The notes below the pieces were generated by a model. The model did no database searches and was not told the origin of the DNA. It worked only from the letters and a program-made list of their open reading frames with translations. Shown one piece after another: positions 1 to 11,643 of a stretch of 64,000 nucleotides of DNA. The DNA is taken from contig NW_019174027.1 of NCBI RefSeq assembly GCF_001642475.1, positions 56,014-120,013 of the forward strand. Direction: 5' to 3'. Source of the DNA: Fonsecaea monophora. Its lineage: Eukaryota > Ascomycota > Eurotiomycetes > Chaetothyriales > Herpotrichiellaceae. Within the stretch, counting starts at the first letter, position 1. Each line of letters opens with the position of its first letter. The position numbers and the translations under genes were made by a program.

Positions 1-547
1 GATGGCCGAGACGCCTGCTCTACATAATAATCACTGCTATTATTTGTTCCCTTGTACAAGTAATTAGTGTACATTATTTCTGATTTGATCGTATTTTGAT
101 TTCAAGGCCGCTTACTATATCTCAGCCTGGATCCTGGACGCATCCTGCTGTCTTGTCACACAATCCTTCCCGCGTGCCGATGTCCAATCCACCATGATGA
201 TGCTGCGTGCTGTGAAAGAGCTGGAGATCGCAGGTACAATAATGGCACTTGCAGCATCCGTCTCCTGCTTCCAACCCCTACCGCTTGCAATGCACACACA
301 AAAAAAAAAGAAGAGAATACCCAAACCCGTGAAATCGTGTCGTCGTGATAGTTGTCACTGAGAATTTCCAGTGCCCTTGTGCGTGAAATCCTCAAACAAA
401 GACCCTGATCCGCCCGTCGAAGGAAAAAAAATCAAAGAACAGGAGAAAAAGACCGCATTCTGCAAAGCTGTCCCTCACCACAATCACAACCACCACTTCT
501 TTGAAATAGTTCCCATCCCGGGGCTCAGTCAGTCACAATGTTGTTCA
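1..547. other. Gene-free stretch at window start
   Basis: No convincing gene is seen. There is an A-rich run at about 301-312. The region lies downstream of the minus-strand gene that ends at 548 and probably holds its 3' untranslated region. Open frames here are short or overlap that gene antisense. Confidence 0.5.
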
Positions 548-1558
548 TCACCACAAGGGGTATTCCTGCCATATGTCTGGCTCCATGCTCTCGTCGTACC
601 ACATCTCACTGCCAATCACTGGTGTTCCTATGAACCCATCTTCTTCATGGATGACCATTCCCCCCTCATCCATCATCATCTGCTGTTGTTGCAGCCATTC
701 TGGCACAAGCGGTGCCCGCCACTGTCCGATTTGCTCCATCAACTCTGTTCCCAGAAAGAAGTTTCCGAGTGCCTCAAACTGCGCATCTCCGTCCGTGTCA
801 GCGTTGTTGACGTAAATCTCGTCGGGTCGAGGGCCCATGGAGAAGATAGGGCCAGCTTCATCAAGTGGCAGCTGCCGCGAGAAGGGCTCTTCTTGGAACG
901 GGGTCGATGGACTAACGGGAACACGAGGGGGAGGAAGAAAGCGGCCGCACTTTGTCTTTGCCAGGAGGCTCTGCCTATTGTCGCCATTCCATTGCAGTTC
1001 GCCATTGCTCGGCCACTTGGCGACCCGTCCGGGGTACTCAGCTGACCAGATGGTGGGCAAACCCAATACTGGGCTGAGTCCATCGTTGAAGATCTTGCCA
1101 TCCTCGCCAAAGACGGAGTGGATCTTGCGCTGAGACTTGGGGATTTTTGGACGAGCTTCAATCTGCGCCTTGAGCATTTCGCAATTCTTCTGCTGCTCTC
1201 GCTCGGCTAATGCCAACATCTCCTTCTTGTGTGTCAACCACTCGCCAACGTTTTGCGGAAAGATCGACGACGCCCCTGGACCCTGTTTCGTGTTGGCCTT
1301 GAAATGCTCCGGAGCAAAATGGCGGACTCGTTGTTTGACGCGCTCATATTCCTCCTTGTCCTTAATGGTTTGGCTTTTCCATGTGACAGAGGATGTATGG
1401 GATACGACATGTGATGGAACGATTGCCAGCTCCTGTTGCTGTCTGCCGAAGAACGTCTGGGTGGCTAGCTCCTTGCTATCGACGCTTGCTCTGTCATCGA
1501 AGGTGGATAATGATATTTGGTCCAGCGAGACTCGCTTTCCTCTTCTCTGTGGACCCAT
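548..1558 (-). CDS. Hypothetical protein, 336 aa
   Basis: An intronless open frame of 336 codons that I do not recognise. The N-terminus is basic (MGPQRRGKR). A charged, probably helical middle section (about residues 60-140) contains NVGEWLTHKKEMLALAERE and an acidic C-terminal third ends in WQEYPLW. There is no signal peptide and no membrane segment. The C-terminal part is rich in Trp, Met, Gln and acidic residues, which could suit a nuclear protein or a binding tail, but that is inference. The start is the first Met of the frame. It is transcribed away from CTF8, with about 1.3 kb between them. A real gene is likely because the frame is long and the amino-acid composition is balanced; the function is unknown. 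Confidence 0.6.
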   Translation of the reverse strand: MGPQRRGKRVSLDQISLSTFDDRASVDSKELATQTFFGRQQQELAIVPSHVVSHTSSVTWKSQTIKDKEEYERVKQRVRHFAPEHFKANTKQGPGASSIFPQNVGEWLTHKKEMLALAEREQQKNCEMLKAQIEARPKIPKSQRKIHSVFGEDGKIFNDGLSPVLGLPTIWSAEYPGRVAKWPSNGELQWNGDNRQSLLAKTKCGRFLPPPRVPVSPSTPFQEEPFSRQLPLDEAGPIFSMGPRPDEIYVNNADTDGDAQFEALGNFFLGTELMEQIGQWRAPLVPEWLQQQQMMMDEGGMVIHEEDGFIGTPVIGSEMWYDESMEPDIWQEYPLW

Positions 1559-2892
1559 GGTGGAGGATATGAAAGATGATTGGTGGGGAGAATAGAAATT
1601 GGGAGGGTTGGAGATGGTTGGAACGAAGAATGTTCCGCAGATCCAGAGCGCGCGATTTCGGAGAGAGGACGAAGTATCGAGGGGCTAGGGTTGCAAACCA
1701 GGTGGTTGGTGTGGTTGCCTGGGAAGCAGAGAAGGCCAGTGAAGTTCACAAATTCACAGATAGGAAGCCCCTTGTCGCTATGTCAACCACGGGGCGGACG
1801 CTGGGAGATGGCTGATGGTTGCTGTTTGGGAGCGCTGGTCTGGAACAGCACTGCCTTAGATCTGCGTCAGGATGAGTTCCGCGGTATCGCAAGGGAAGTC
1901 GATCCTGGTAGACGTCATGGTCTGAGTTGGATATCATCTACAATAGCGGCTGTTTATATCTAAATAGGTCGCACTGCTCACAAGGGCATTCTTCCACTTT
2001 AAATGATCTTTTATGCTGCTTGCGCTGCCGGAGCTGTTCTGTGGCAAGACAAGTCACTTGACCTTGGTACGTTGCTTGTATCAGGATGACTTGGACTATT
2101 GTCACAATAACTCCGAGTGAAGCAGGGCCCAACTTCGGTTTGCCAAAGGGTTTGCCATCGCCTTGAAGAACTCGAACGAGCATATTCACTTTGATCCCCG
2201 GCGGATCTTCGGGCAGAAAGTACTCACCTGGCTGGATTCGCATCTCTCGGTGTGTCACTAAGAGATACCGGGTCACTCCCAGTCGGAGCATGTGCATGAG
2301 CACGAGCAAACGCAGGTTGACGGGTATGACTTGTGCGGGCACAGAGGTGAGGGCGTGAGATAGCCATGTCACCCGTACTGTCGATAGTCTCGCGTCCGAT
2401 CATTTCCAAGTCATCGAGATCGCGCAAGAGATGAATCAATAACCGCGGCACTTCTCACAAAGTCTGGGGAAAAGGTAGTGACAGGCAAGTGATATCTGAA
2501 GCGGAATTCAAAGGAGGCGGGCACAGCGTGGACAGAAAAGGGTGCTAAGGAGAAGAAGATCTTGATGATGTGGGACAGGATAATACCTATCCTGCGGTCT
2601 AGACGGCTAAACTTCCTCTTACGAAGCAAGACAAGAGATATCTCCTAACATCTTTGATGTACATGGGGTGAGGAGATGCGCAAAACAAGGAAGGGGAAGC
2701 TTGACGTTGACAGCCTTGCACGTGATGATTTGCTACTTACGGTGAAGCATACCTAGGTTATTTGTCTTCTATGCCTCTTCCATACACGAAAACGCGTCCC
2801 CGCGTTTTCTCATACATCCATTATTCCTTTCATTATCAACGTGTCTTTCCCGCAACGGCAGAATCTACCAAAGTGGTCATCCCAAGTACACT
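1559..2892. other. Divergent intergenic region
   Basis: About 1.3 kb between the minus-strand gene starting at 1558 and CTF8 on the plus strand; it should hold both promoters. A 144-codon minus-strand frame (1938-2372) has no recognisable domain and I do not call it a gene. Confidence 0.5.
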
Positions 2893-3333
2893 ATGCCGGC
2901 AGTTGAGCTGCGTACAACTGTTCTCTCCCATGAGACGAATGGCACAAATCCTAATCCGCTACCGCCCCTTCTGCACACACCAGCGGGACTGGCGATTATG
3001 GAGATCCAAGGCAAAATCCATGGACCTCCGCAGGATCTGGCGACAGAAGATCCAGAGCAGTCACCTGCTGTGCACCCTATTGGACGGCTTGAGTTCCCCC
3101 TATACAACCCCCAAGAAGCCAATGAGGGCAAGTGGATGAAGAAAGTCTATCTGTATGTCGGGAGGCATCAGAGATTGACTGGCGAGGTTAAGAAGTTGGC
3201 AAAACCCATGGCCGTCCTCCGCAAAGTCGATGAGAATGATCTAGGAAGTGAGGGGGAAGAAGCGCTGGAGATTGTGGATGTGGTCAAGTTCAAGCTGTTG
3301 TTCAGTGCAAGGCCAGAACCCGTCGGGGAATGA
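2893..3333 (+). CDS. CTF8: Ctf8, subunit of the Ctf18 alternative clamp loader
   Basis: A 146-aa protein, intronless, with the features of the Ctf8 family. The N-terminal LPPLLHTPAGLAIMEIQGKI is the Ctf8 signature, followed by GRLEFPLYNP, then WMKKVYLYVGRHQRLTGEVK, and the C-terminus KLLFSARPEPVG. Family knowledge: Ctf8 with Dcc1 and Ctf18-RFC loads or unloads PCNA during S phase and is needed for sister-chromatid cohesion and chromosome transmission. Its length is normal for filamentous fungi. The start is the first Met before the conserved block and no intron is needed. GH32 follows on the same strand, with no functional link implied. Confidence 0.9.
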   Translation: MPAVELRTTVLSHETNGTNPNPLPPLLHTPAGLAIMEIQGKIHGPPQDLATEDPEQSPAVHPIGRLEFPLYNPQEANEGKWMKKVYLYVGRHQRLTGEVKKLAKPMAVLRKVDENDLGSEGEEALEIVDVVKFKLLFSARPEPVGE

Positions 3334-3770
3334 AACACGCGTGTATTCATCTTCGCCTTTGCCTCCAAGGACAAAGGCTACTACGAAACTCCAGAGGGTA
3401 CCGATGACAACGCTGGAATGCACTCGGATCAGACTTGTGCGGACGAGACTGGCTCTTATTCAGGGGTTTTGGAGGAGCCAATCAACAGCACCGACTCTAA
3501 TCGGCCCTTTTCTACCCAAACGACCTATCAACTTTTGCGCCAACAACTTGACTTTGATGCCAATCCCCACACAATCCTTTCTAGCCGTACAAGGACAACG
3601 AAGACAGCCTTTTTGAGTGACAAGTTCAGCACTATCCACATCTGCTCGGCTGGCGGAGCCGATCGAGTGGACTGGTTTCCATTCGTGGAAGCAGGTTTCT
3701 AACCGATGGACAAAGTAAGAGAAAATCTGATCAACCTCTCTTTAACATATCGCTACAGGCATCCTTACCA
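3334..3770. other. Intergenic, CTF8 to GH32
   Basis: Holds the CTF8 3' region and the GH32 leader. A pyrimidine-rich CGCTACAG at about 3751-3758, just before the GH32 start, looks like a 3' splice site, so the leader may contain an intron. Joining it to the nearby ATGGACAAAG at about 3706 gives a frame that does not match GH32. Confidence 0.4.
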
Positions 3771-5846
3771 ATGGACCAGCCTACTTCACCATCACCAGCG
3801 TTCTTCAGATGGCGTCCTCAATATCACCTCCAAGCAAGTCACGGCTGGATGAATGACCCCTGTGCCGCAGCCTATGATCCGTCGACAGGCATGTACCATC
3901 TGTTCTTTCAGTGGAACCCTCGACGAGATGAGTCAGGTTCGGTCGTTTGGGGTTCGATCTGTTGGGGCCATGCTACCTCGACGGATATGGTGAAGTGGAA
4001 TGTTCCCCAAACCCCGAGCATCGAGCCTGGGGCTACTGTCGATGAGTGGTATGACGCGAAAGGTTGCTTTACAGGCTGCTTGGTTCCTACCAGTTGGGAC
4101 GGCGAGATTGGAGCTGGAAAAATGACGATGTTTTACACTGGTATAAGTCGACTACCTCTGCACTATACTCTTCCATACATACGACAAACAGAGACACTGG
4201 CCGCTGCTCACTCACTAGACAGTGGTCTCACATGGACTAAATTCACGAAGAACCCAGTCCTACTGAAGCCACCGTCAACCCTCGATGTGACAGGATGGCG
4301 TGATCCATTCGTTGCAATTTGGCCTTCCATGGCCAATCTCCTCGGCCACGATAGGAGCCAGTTATATGGAATGATCTCCGGGGGAATCAGAGACTGCTCA
4401 CCAGCTGCATTTCTTTACCGGGTCAATCGTTCAGACCTAGCAGAATGGAAGTTCATCGGTTCCCTGCTTAATGTTGGATTAAACCATTCTCTATCCCGCT
4501 GGAGTGGTGATTTAGGTATCAACTGGGAATGCGCTTGCTTCATGACCCTGGAGAACGAAAAGGATGATGAGAGCAGAGACTTCATCATCGTGGGCTGCGA
4601 AGGATCTCAGCCAAATGCTACCCACAATGAAGATTCATGCTTCATACATCGTCATCAGCAACCAAGGGAACTGCGCCGCACAGCAAGGTCTCTGCAGTGG
4701 ATGTGTGGAATTCTTCAAAGTACAGACGACACGATCTTTGACACCAATATACAAACCAGGCTTCCGAAAATGGACTACCAATTCGGAGGCCGTCTCGATC
4801 ACGGCCTTCTCTATGCTGCAACAACCTTGCGTGACCCCCTGAGCAATAAACAAATTGTTTGGGGTTGGGTCACAGAGGAAGACTTGCCACAACGATTGGT
4901 CGATGAACAGGGATGGAGTGGGATGACGTCCCTGCCTAGAGAAGTGACACTTCTCACTCTAAAGGGTGTGACGGGTACCCTGAGAAGCAAGTTGCAAGAT
5001 ATTACGTCGGTACAGGTTGAGCGTGAAGAGTCAAAAGACGGGGCGCAACATAAATTCAAGATTCGCACGCTGGGCATATCTCCAGCTCGGTGTCTCAGGT
5101 CCCTTCGCAACAGCGCGAGGGTGGTTAGGCCTGTGCGTCGCTCACAGCACCTCAATTCAACAGGCGACACATTCATAGACATCCAGACGCACCGCTTTGA
5201 ACTCATCTCAACTTTTGCCCTATCCCACGCTTGCGAGAGAATTGGGCTTAGCATATTCCATGAGCCTGGCTCACGGGAAGCTCAACAGGATGGAATATCC
5301 CCGCTACTAAGCACGAACACGGCGACGACAATTTCTTTCCTCCCCCACAAAGAGACTGTCCGAATTGATCGACCCATCACTAACACCATCGATGGTGAGG
5401 AGATCAACACGGCCCCCGAGATCGCACCATTCACTTTATTCACGTTCCTCCCTGCTCAAAGGGACGAAGTTGGCCAGGTTGAAGCCGGGAGACACCTAGA
5501 GCCGGAGATTGAGAACTTGGAACTCCACCTCTTCTTTGACGAGTCCGTGCTCGAAGTCTTTGTCAATTCCCGGTGCGTGATCACGACGAGGATCTATCCA
5601 CCAGGCAAGACGTGTTTCGGAGTGAGGTTCTGGGCGAAGGACAAGGATCGCGAAGACGACATCGAAGATGACAGCAAGCAGAGTAATACACCTCGACAGC
5701 AAGAGGAAGCAGGCCACACAGACCTCAAAGCCATGTGTTCAAAGGGTCAGCCGAGAACTGCGAGCAGCCTGTCTACAAAGTCTCGGATCGTGCAAGCCAT
5801 GGCGTGGGACGGTCTGAGTGCCGATGTCAGAAATACGTTTCCTTGA
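3771..5846 (+). CDS. Glycoside hydrolase family 32 (invertase/fructosyltransferase-like)
   Basis: 691 aa, intronless. The three GH32 catalytic blocks are present in order: WMNDPCAA with nucleophile Asp29, GWRDPF with transition-state Asp178, and NWECACF with acid/base Glu253. The C-terminal beta-sandwich domain is recognisable (LHLFFDESVLEVFVN). Family knowledge: these enzymes cleave or transfer fructosyl units of sucrose, inulin or levan. The usual NDPNG has become NDPCA, a form I associate with a fungal branch that includes transfructosylating enzymes; assignment to it is inference. No signal peptide is seen at this start, which suggests a cytosolic enzyme unless an upstream exon was missed. 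The tail (about residues 625-670) is acidic and low complexity. The protein is somewhat longer than typical invertases. Confidence 0.88.
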   Translation: MDQPTSPSPAFFRWRPQYHLQASHGWMNDPCAAAYDPSTGMYHLFFQWNPRRDESGSVVWGSICWGHATSTDMVKWNVPQTPSIEPGATVDEWYDAKGCFTGCLVPTSWDGEIGAGKMTMFYTGISRLPLHYTLPYIRQTETLAAAHSLDSGLTWTKFTKNPVLLKPPSTLDVTGWRDPFVAIWPSMANLLGHDRSQLYGMISGGIRDCSPAAFLYRVNRSDLAEWKFIGSLLNVGLNHSLSRWSGDLGINWECACFMTLENEKDDESRDFIIVGCEGSQPNATHNEDSCFIHRHQQPRELRRTARSLQWMCGILQSTDDTIFDTNIQTRLPKMDYQFGGRLDHGLLYAATTLRDPLSNKQIVWGWVTEEDLPQRLVDEQGWSGMTSLPREVTLLTLKGVTGTLRSKLQDITSVQVEREESKDGAQHKFKIRTLGISPARCLRSLRNSARVVRPVRRSQHLNSTGDTFIDIQTHRFELISTFALSHACERIGLSIFHEPGSREAQQDGISPLLSTNTATTISFLPHKETVRIDRPITNTIDGEEINTAPEIAPFTLFTFLPAQRDEVGQVEAGRHLEPEIENLELHLFFDESVLEVFVNSRCVITTRIYPPGKTCFGVRFWAKDKDREDDIEDDSKQSNTPRQQEEAGHTDLKAMCSKGQPRTASSLSTKSRIVQAMAWDGLSADVRNTFP

Positions 5847-6335
5847 GTTGACGATATTCAATATCATTTGCAAGTACAAAGGGGTCTAGAGGTCGATGTG
5901 TTGAGTAGAGAGAAGCGCTAGATATTTTAGCCCGTCGACAAAGGGGACGTGGTTAGGTGGTTCCCATTCCGGCTAGCTGACTCGTTCATAAAGCGGCATT
6001 ACTCTTGTCCCATTACGTTGTAATCTTGGCTGTGGGTCGCGATTGGCGGCTTCGCAGTGACCGCATCGCCAGCTGCAGCTGCAGCTCCGATTTGGTGTGT
6101 CCAACCTCGACTGCGAAACTCTGCTGCGCTGTTCTTCTGGAGAATAGAGATCCGTCGTCCTTAGTTGCAGCTGTTGGCTCGCCTGCGCCATCGTCCCTTT
6201 CCGATTCGTCCATTGGCCGTGGGTGGCTGCTGAGGAAGCTTCCTTTCCTTAAGCAAAGGGAGTTGCTTCTGTCTGTGAACATTCACCCACCCTCTCTTCC
6301 ACTGCTATCGTCTTGCACCCCGCCAGGCTGCCAGA
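5847..6335. other. Intergenic, GH32 to VMA2
   Basis: GH32 3' region and VMA2 promoter/leader on the same strand. A short CAGCTG repeat lies at about 6069-6086. No gene is seen. Confidence 0.5.
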
Positions 6336-8083
6336 ATGGCCGAGATAGATCATCGGATGGCTTCCATCAAGCCCAGGTTGAAGTACAACACAATCGGTGG
6401 TGTCAATGGGCCTCTGGTCATTCTAGACAATGTACGTTGACGAAACGGCTCGAAGCTCCGACGAATTGGTCGCTAACAGGTGGTCCTTCCAGGTCAAATT
6501 CCCCAGATACAACGAAATCGTCAGTCTAACGTTACCTGATGGGTCCTCGCGGTCTGGTCAAGTTCTCGAGGCAAGAGGTGTGTTTGTCACAAGATACAAA
6601 GCGCCGACAAAGTGGTGGAAAGTTGACAAAATGTCCCCGCAGGCAACAGAGCCATTGTGCAGGTGTTCGAAGGCACTTCCGGCATTGATGTCAAGAAGGT
6701 GAAGGTTTATCGCTACTCTACACGACACCATACTCACTCAGGCGCAGACAAAAGTCGAGTTCACGGGTCACAGTCTGAAGATTGGCGTCTCAGAAGACAT
6801 GCTGGGGCGCATCTTCGACGGGTCAGGAAGAGCCATCGATAAGGGTCCCAAAGTGCTGGCAGAGGACTATCTCGATATCAATGGAAGTCCCATCAACCCC
6901 TATTCAAGAGTATGTTGTCCGTGGTTTGTTGCTGCCTCGATTGCTGACCTGGGTAAAGGTTTACCCCGAGGAAATGATCTCGACAGGTATCTCTGCCATT
7001 GACTGCATGAATTCTGTCGCTCGAGGTCAAAAGATCCCCATCTTTTCCGCTGCTGGTCTGCCTCACAACGAAATCGCCGCTCAGATTTGTCGACAAGCTG
7101 GTCTGGTCAAGCAACCCACGAAGGGTGTCCATGATGGTCACGAGGAAAACTTCAGCATTGTCTTCGCCGCCATGGGTGTCAACATGGAGACCTCGCGTTT
7201 CTTCACTCGGGATTTCGAAGAGAATGGCTCCATGGAACGAGTGACTCTGTTCTTGAACTTGGCCAACGATCCCACCATCGAACGTATCATCACGCCTCGT
7301 CTCGCCTTGACTACTGCCGAATACTATGCTTACCAACTCGAGAAGCACGTCCTGGTCATTCTCACCGATTTGTCTGCATATTGCGATGCCCTTCGAGAAG
7401 TCTCGGCCGCGCGAGAAGAAGTGCCGGGTCGTCGTGGGTACCCTGGTTACATGTATACTGATTTGTCCACCATCTACGAGCGAGCCGGTCGGGTGGAGGG
7501 AAGAAACGGTTCCATCACGCAGATTCCCATCTTGACCATGCCCAACGATGATATTACCCATCCTATTCCCGATTTGACGGGCTATATCACGGAAGGGCAG
7601 ATCTTTGTTGACCGTGGATTGCACAACAAGGGTATTTACCCACCTATCAACGTTCTGCCTTCCCTGTCGCGATTGATGAAGTCCGCCATTGGTGAGGGGT
7701 TGACGAGGAAAGACCACGGTGATGTGTCCAACCAGCTGTACGCCAAGTATGCCATTGGCCGTGACGCCGCAGCCATGAAAGCCGTCGTCGGTGAAGAGGC
7801 CCTCAGCGCGGAAGACAAACTCTCTCTGGAGTTCTTGGAGAAGTTTGAGAGACAATTCATCGCGCAGAGCCCGTATGACAAACGGACTGTGTTTGACAGC
7901 TTGGAGATTGGTTGGAACTTGCTCCGTATTTTCCCCAAGGAGTTGCTCAATCGCATCAATCCCAAATTGCTGGATGAGTTCTACGCCAGAAAGGCACATG
8001 GGAAGAAGAGCAACAAGGACACAAGGGACAATGAGGGTGGGAACAAGCAGGTGAATGGGGAGCCCAATTTGTTGGATGACTAA
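6336..8083 (+). CDS. VMA2: V-type proton ATPase subunit B
   Basis: Five exons: 6336-6431, 6493-6577, 6643-6698, 6748-6909, 6959-8083; 507 aa. Exon phases close exactly and all introns (49-65 nt) are GT-AG. The protein starts [19 protein letters not shown] and carries [68 protein letters not shown] and [20 protein letters not shown], all hallmark V-ATPase B blocks. Family knowledge: subunit B is the non-catalytic nucleotide-binding subunit of the V1 hexamer that acidifies the vacuole and endomembranes. The C-terminal tail, after EFYARK, is charged and Asn/Lys-rich and ends NLLDD, typical of fungal B subunits. Only the last exon (from 6959) forms a long open frame; the first four are short and must be joined. 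It is convergent with the transporter downstream. Confidence 0.96.
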
Positions 8084-8803
8084 AATAGGTCAGGAGCGAG
8101 GATGGAGCGAAAGGACAGTCCATGCTACCGACCTGGTTTAGAGGAACTGAGAGCGTATTGTGACCGAGTAACTGCGTATGGTCAGTGTGATCAGCTAGAC
8201 AGGAGCTTTGCCGTTGTCGCAGTAATTGTTTTTGGGGTGGAGGCACGACGGTCTGAATATGATTAGTTGGAGTCTGCACAGAATATGTTCATATAGAGCA
8301 GCTGTACCGGTGATTAAAGAGGACTGGATTCGAGGTATTTTGCTGGAGAGCGGGTCCAGCAGTAGATTTACATTTTATATATGTGCACGGTGTGTGTGCA
8401 AGAATGGCAGAATGGATGATAGATAGGATCGATGCTATTGTTTGAGTGTATAGCTACCCATGTAGTGCTCGTAGGTACTGAGGTACTAAATATGAGGTAA
8501 CAGTGTTTGCCAGAATAGACCTGGTATAGAAAAGAATAGGAAGGAAAAGACCGCCCTCGAAAAGGGACACGCTGATCCTCTGATACGGTGATATTTAAAA
8601 GGAAACATGATACCCCTCTCTCTCTTGTGATTACTCCTCTATCTGGATATTACCTAGGTGTAGATATGTACATTACGTTATGGATTTATCTATGTATACA
8701 TGGGGGAACAAGAATAACGTGTATATTAAACACTCATCCGCCCATGGAAGGGGAGTAAAGTGAGAAAAGTGAAAATGAAGATGAGGATGAAGACACTCTC
8801 TAA
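8084..8803. other. Convergent intergenic region
   Basis: Holds the 3' ends of VMA2 (+) and the transporter gene (-). The DNA is AT-rich with TATATA-type low-complexity stretches near 8640-8740. No gene is seen. Confidence 0.5.
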
Positions 8804-11140
8804 CTATAGTTCCCGCGTCTCCTCCACGGTAGACAGATTCCGCTGAAGTTGCTGCCGGCTCGGCGTGGTTTGTAGACGGAGTCTGTCTGACGGTGCTGTC
8901 GGTGTCACTCCGCCGGTGGAGGTGGCTGTGGTGGCGAAGTCTTCAGATGTGGGGCCAGGCATGTCCATGCCCATACCCATGCCGGCATTGAGGCCTGCGG
9001 CACCCCCTGCAGCGGCGGCGGAGGAGATGCCGCTTCCACTGACGCCGACGTTGACGCCGGCGCCGGGATCGGTGAAAGAGCCGGCAGCGGCGGCGGTTCC
9101 AAACGAATTGCCTGCCCCGATGGCTCCAGGGCCGTTCATGCCCAGTGTCCCGTTGACGCTTCGGACGCTGCCATAGGCTGACCTCGGGGGTCCGAGGAGT
9201 GGTCGTCTCTCGTCGTTCGCTGCTGCCGCCGCTTGGGCCGCGGCGATTGCTCTCTCTCTCTGCAGAGCGCGGCCCTTGATGTCGACGTACATGACAAGGG
9301 TGACGCCTAACACTAGCCCAGCGGTGGCGAGGCCGAGATTGATGGGCTCCGGGTCGTCCTCGAAGACGTCGTGCAGCAGGGCCTGCAGGCCGGACTGGGT
9401 GAAGGTGAAGAGGCCCGAGAGGCAGATGATGGCGCCGTAGACGGTGCCGAAGGTGGCGTAGCCAAAGATCTTGGCCGCGTAGTCGGACATGGCGCTGTAG
9501 TAGAGCGGGCGGAACAGCACAAACAGCGTCACGTTGGCGTAGGCGGCCCAGATGGTCGGCACGGCGCCCAGCACGCCGATCAGCGTGCTCAGCAGCACCA
9601 GCAGGTTCAGCACCGCCACCGTCGAGGTGTGGTCCAGCAGGGCGCCGATAAAGGGCACGGTGACGATGCCGCCAATAGGCAAGGCCAGGTCGAAGAACTC
9701 GATGATACGCGTGGCCTGTTCGACCGAGTTGAGCATGTACGAGTACTGCGAGAAGATGGTGGCGATGAAGAAGTTGAACCGCGCCATCTGCAGCACCGTG
9801 AAGAGCGTGATGAGGACGAACCACGGCGTGCGGATCTGCTTGCTCGCCGGCAGGCCGTGCAGGATCCCCCACACGCCACTATTGACCTTGATCTGGCCCT
9901 CCTTCTTCTCGTGCTTGTTCTGCTCTGCGGGCGTGCCCAGCAGGTCGTTGATCGAGGCGATGGACTGGCGACGCCGATTCGCCCTCTCGGCCCGCACTTG
10001 CATGACCTCCATGGCGCCGTCGAGCTCGTCATCGCTGTCGTGCACATCCGTCGTCGGGTCCTGGGCCTTGTCCATTTTCTCCGCCAGCTCGCCCCGAGTC
10101 TGGTAGCTGTGTGAGGGCATGATGGTGATTTGGGACACGAGGATGAAGATCGGGACGACCAGGTAGACGGTGAAGATCTGCCGCAACGAAATGGCGCCGT
10201 GGGTGTTTTGGTAGAGGATTCGGAAGATCAGAAAGACACTGGCCGAGGCGTCGAATGCGCCGGTGACCAACGCCAGGATGAGACCTTGGAACCGGGGAAA
10301 GGCATTGGAGAGGTGGAAACTGGGGACGAAGGTAAACGTGCCTCCGAGAGCGAGGAGGAAGCTCGCCACGATATAGGCATCAAAAGGGAGATCCGAGGCA
10401 AAAGCCATGCAAACACTGCCAAAGACAAGGAAGATGGAGGAGATGATGCCGCAAACGCGTGGGCCGTACCGATCGAGGATGCTTCCTACCAAGAGAGCAG
10501 AGATGTTTGTGGTGACGGAGGCAATGACAAAGGTGAGATTTAACCTGATGGAATGACCTCGCTCAGCTCAGGTTCTCCCAGATAAGACCCGACTATAGCG
10601 AGCAAATTGATGGATTTTTGCGTGCTTGACTCACCTTTGGTCTTGCATATAGCACAACGGGACATTCTTTCTCAGTTCGTCCTCGGTACACAGATCTCTG
10701 TATGTTCCCTCGGCGAGGAGAATGGTTTTGAGAGCGTCAAAGCCAAAGACAATGCCGGATGCCAGGACACACGAGATCACACCGACGGATACCTGAGCTG
10801 TATGGCGGCAAGAGACGTCGTCGTTAGCTTTCTGTTCATTTCCCACACCTCTGTTCTCTCATGGTTTCGTCAAACTCGTTGAGTCGGGGTAGACCTCACC
10901 TATCCTCATCCCCCTCGACACCTCGTATGCGGCAATGGGCTCCAACCTCTCGGGAACCCCAGCGTTCTTGTCGGCGCCACCTGGAGGGAGAGGGTCATAG
11001 CTGATTGACAGGGCAATACTGGGTTGGCGTGATAGCCTATGGAAACTGAGCAGACTGGCCCGGTCATCGAAAGCCACGTCACCGGGCTCGGGCTCGTGGT
11101 CAATGCCTTCGAAAGAGGAGACATGTTGGGCTAAGGACAT
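8804..11140 (-). CDS. MFS transporter, FMP42/SLC43-like
   Basis: Three exons on the minus strand: 11140-10900, 10797-10635, 10544-8804; 714 aa. Both introns are GT-AG (102 and 90 nt), and the first contains a GCTAAC branch site. The soluble N-terminus (about 80 aa) begins MSLAQHVSSFEG. Next comes TM1, QVSVGVISCVLASGIVFGF, then a loop with two Cys, then the MFS loop GSILDRYGPRVCG. About twelve hydrophobic segments follow, with a long charged loop (about residues 255-345) between the halves. The C-terminus is a Gly/Ala/Met-rich soluble tail of about 130 residues. Similarity is to the yeast Fmp42 and animal SLC43 amino-acid transporter group; the substrate is unknown. The part coded by 10492 onward alone would lack the first helix, so the upstream exons matter. 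Confidence 0.85.
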
Positions 11141-11643
11141 TGGTGGATATCCCGAGAAACAAAAAAGGCGACTTGGATCACAAATAATACGACAACGATA
11201 GTAGAGGTGGCGGTTGTTAGAGGTCGAAATATTAATCCGCACAAGGCTGAGCTGAGCCGAACAGGGCGGTGAAACAACGAGGCCGGCCGTCTCTTAGCGG
11301 TATTGCACGAGTGTAATACAAGGATGCCCTTTGGGTTGCTTTTCTGGTTGTTGAGCTTGTGAAGTGCTGTTACTGGTGCAGAGAGAAACTCTGCCAATGG
11401 TTCCATCCGGGCGGCGAGGACCGAATGATTTTCTCCGGAATGATGCTTCCCACCAATGGGAACGGGTAAAAAGCGGCCAGAGCGAGAAGGGCAATAGAGC
11501 CGGATGTGCGGTGACGTCACTTGCCAGTCATTAAAGCTTGGCATGTTTGGCAGCGAGGGGCATATACCGACAGACCCGAGTACATGCAATTCTACCACCA
11601 CTGTACAAGATCAACTTCTCGTGTCAGTGTCACAAGGCGGTAC
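11141..11643. other. Upstream region of the transporter gene
   Basis: About 500 nt between the transporter start and the stop of the next minus-strand gene. It should hold the transporter promoter. No coding signal is seen. Confidence 0.5.

Noticed and set aside
371..1045. 224-codon plus-strand frame
   Set aside because: Antisense to the 548-1558 gene; its composition (His/Ser/Leu) is that of a shadow frame.
1938..2372. 144-codon minus-strand frame between the first gene and CTF8
   Set aside because: No recognisable domain, odd composition, and it sits in the expected promoter region of two divergent genes.
3706..3760. Possible first coding exon (ATGGACAAAG) spliced to GH32
   Set aside because: The join gives a frame one base off the GH32 frame. 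A leader intron remains possible.
6893..7999. 368-codon minus-strand frame
   Set aside because: Exact antisense of the VMA2 last exon; a codon-bias shadow.
8943..9872. 309-codon minus-strand frame rich in Arg/His/Ala
   Set aside because: A shifted frame within the transporter gene in GC-rich DNA.
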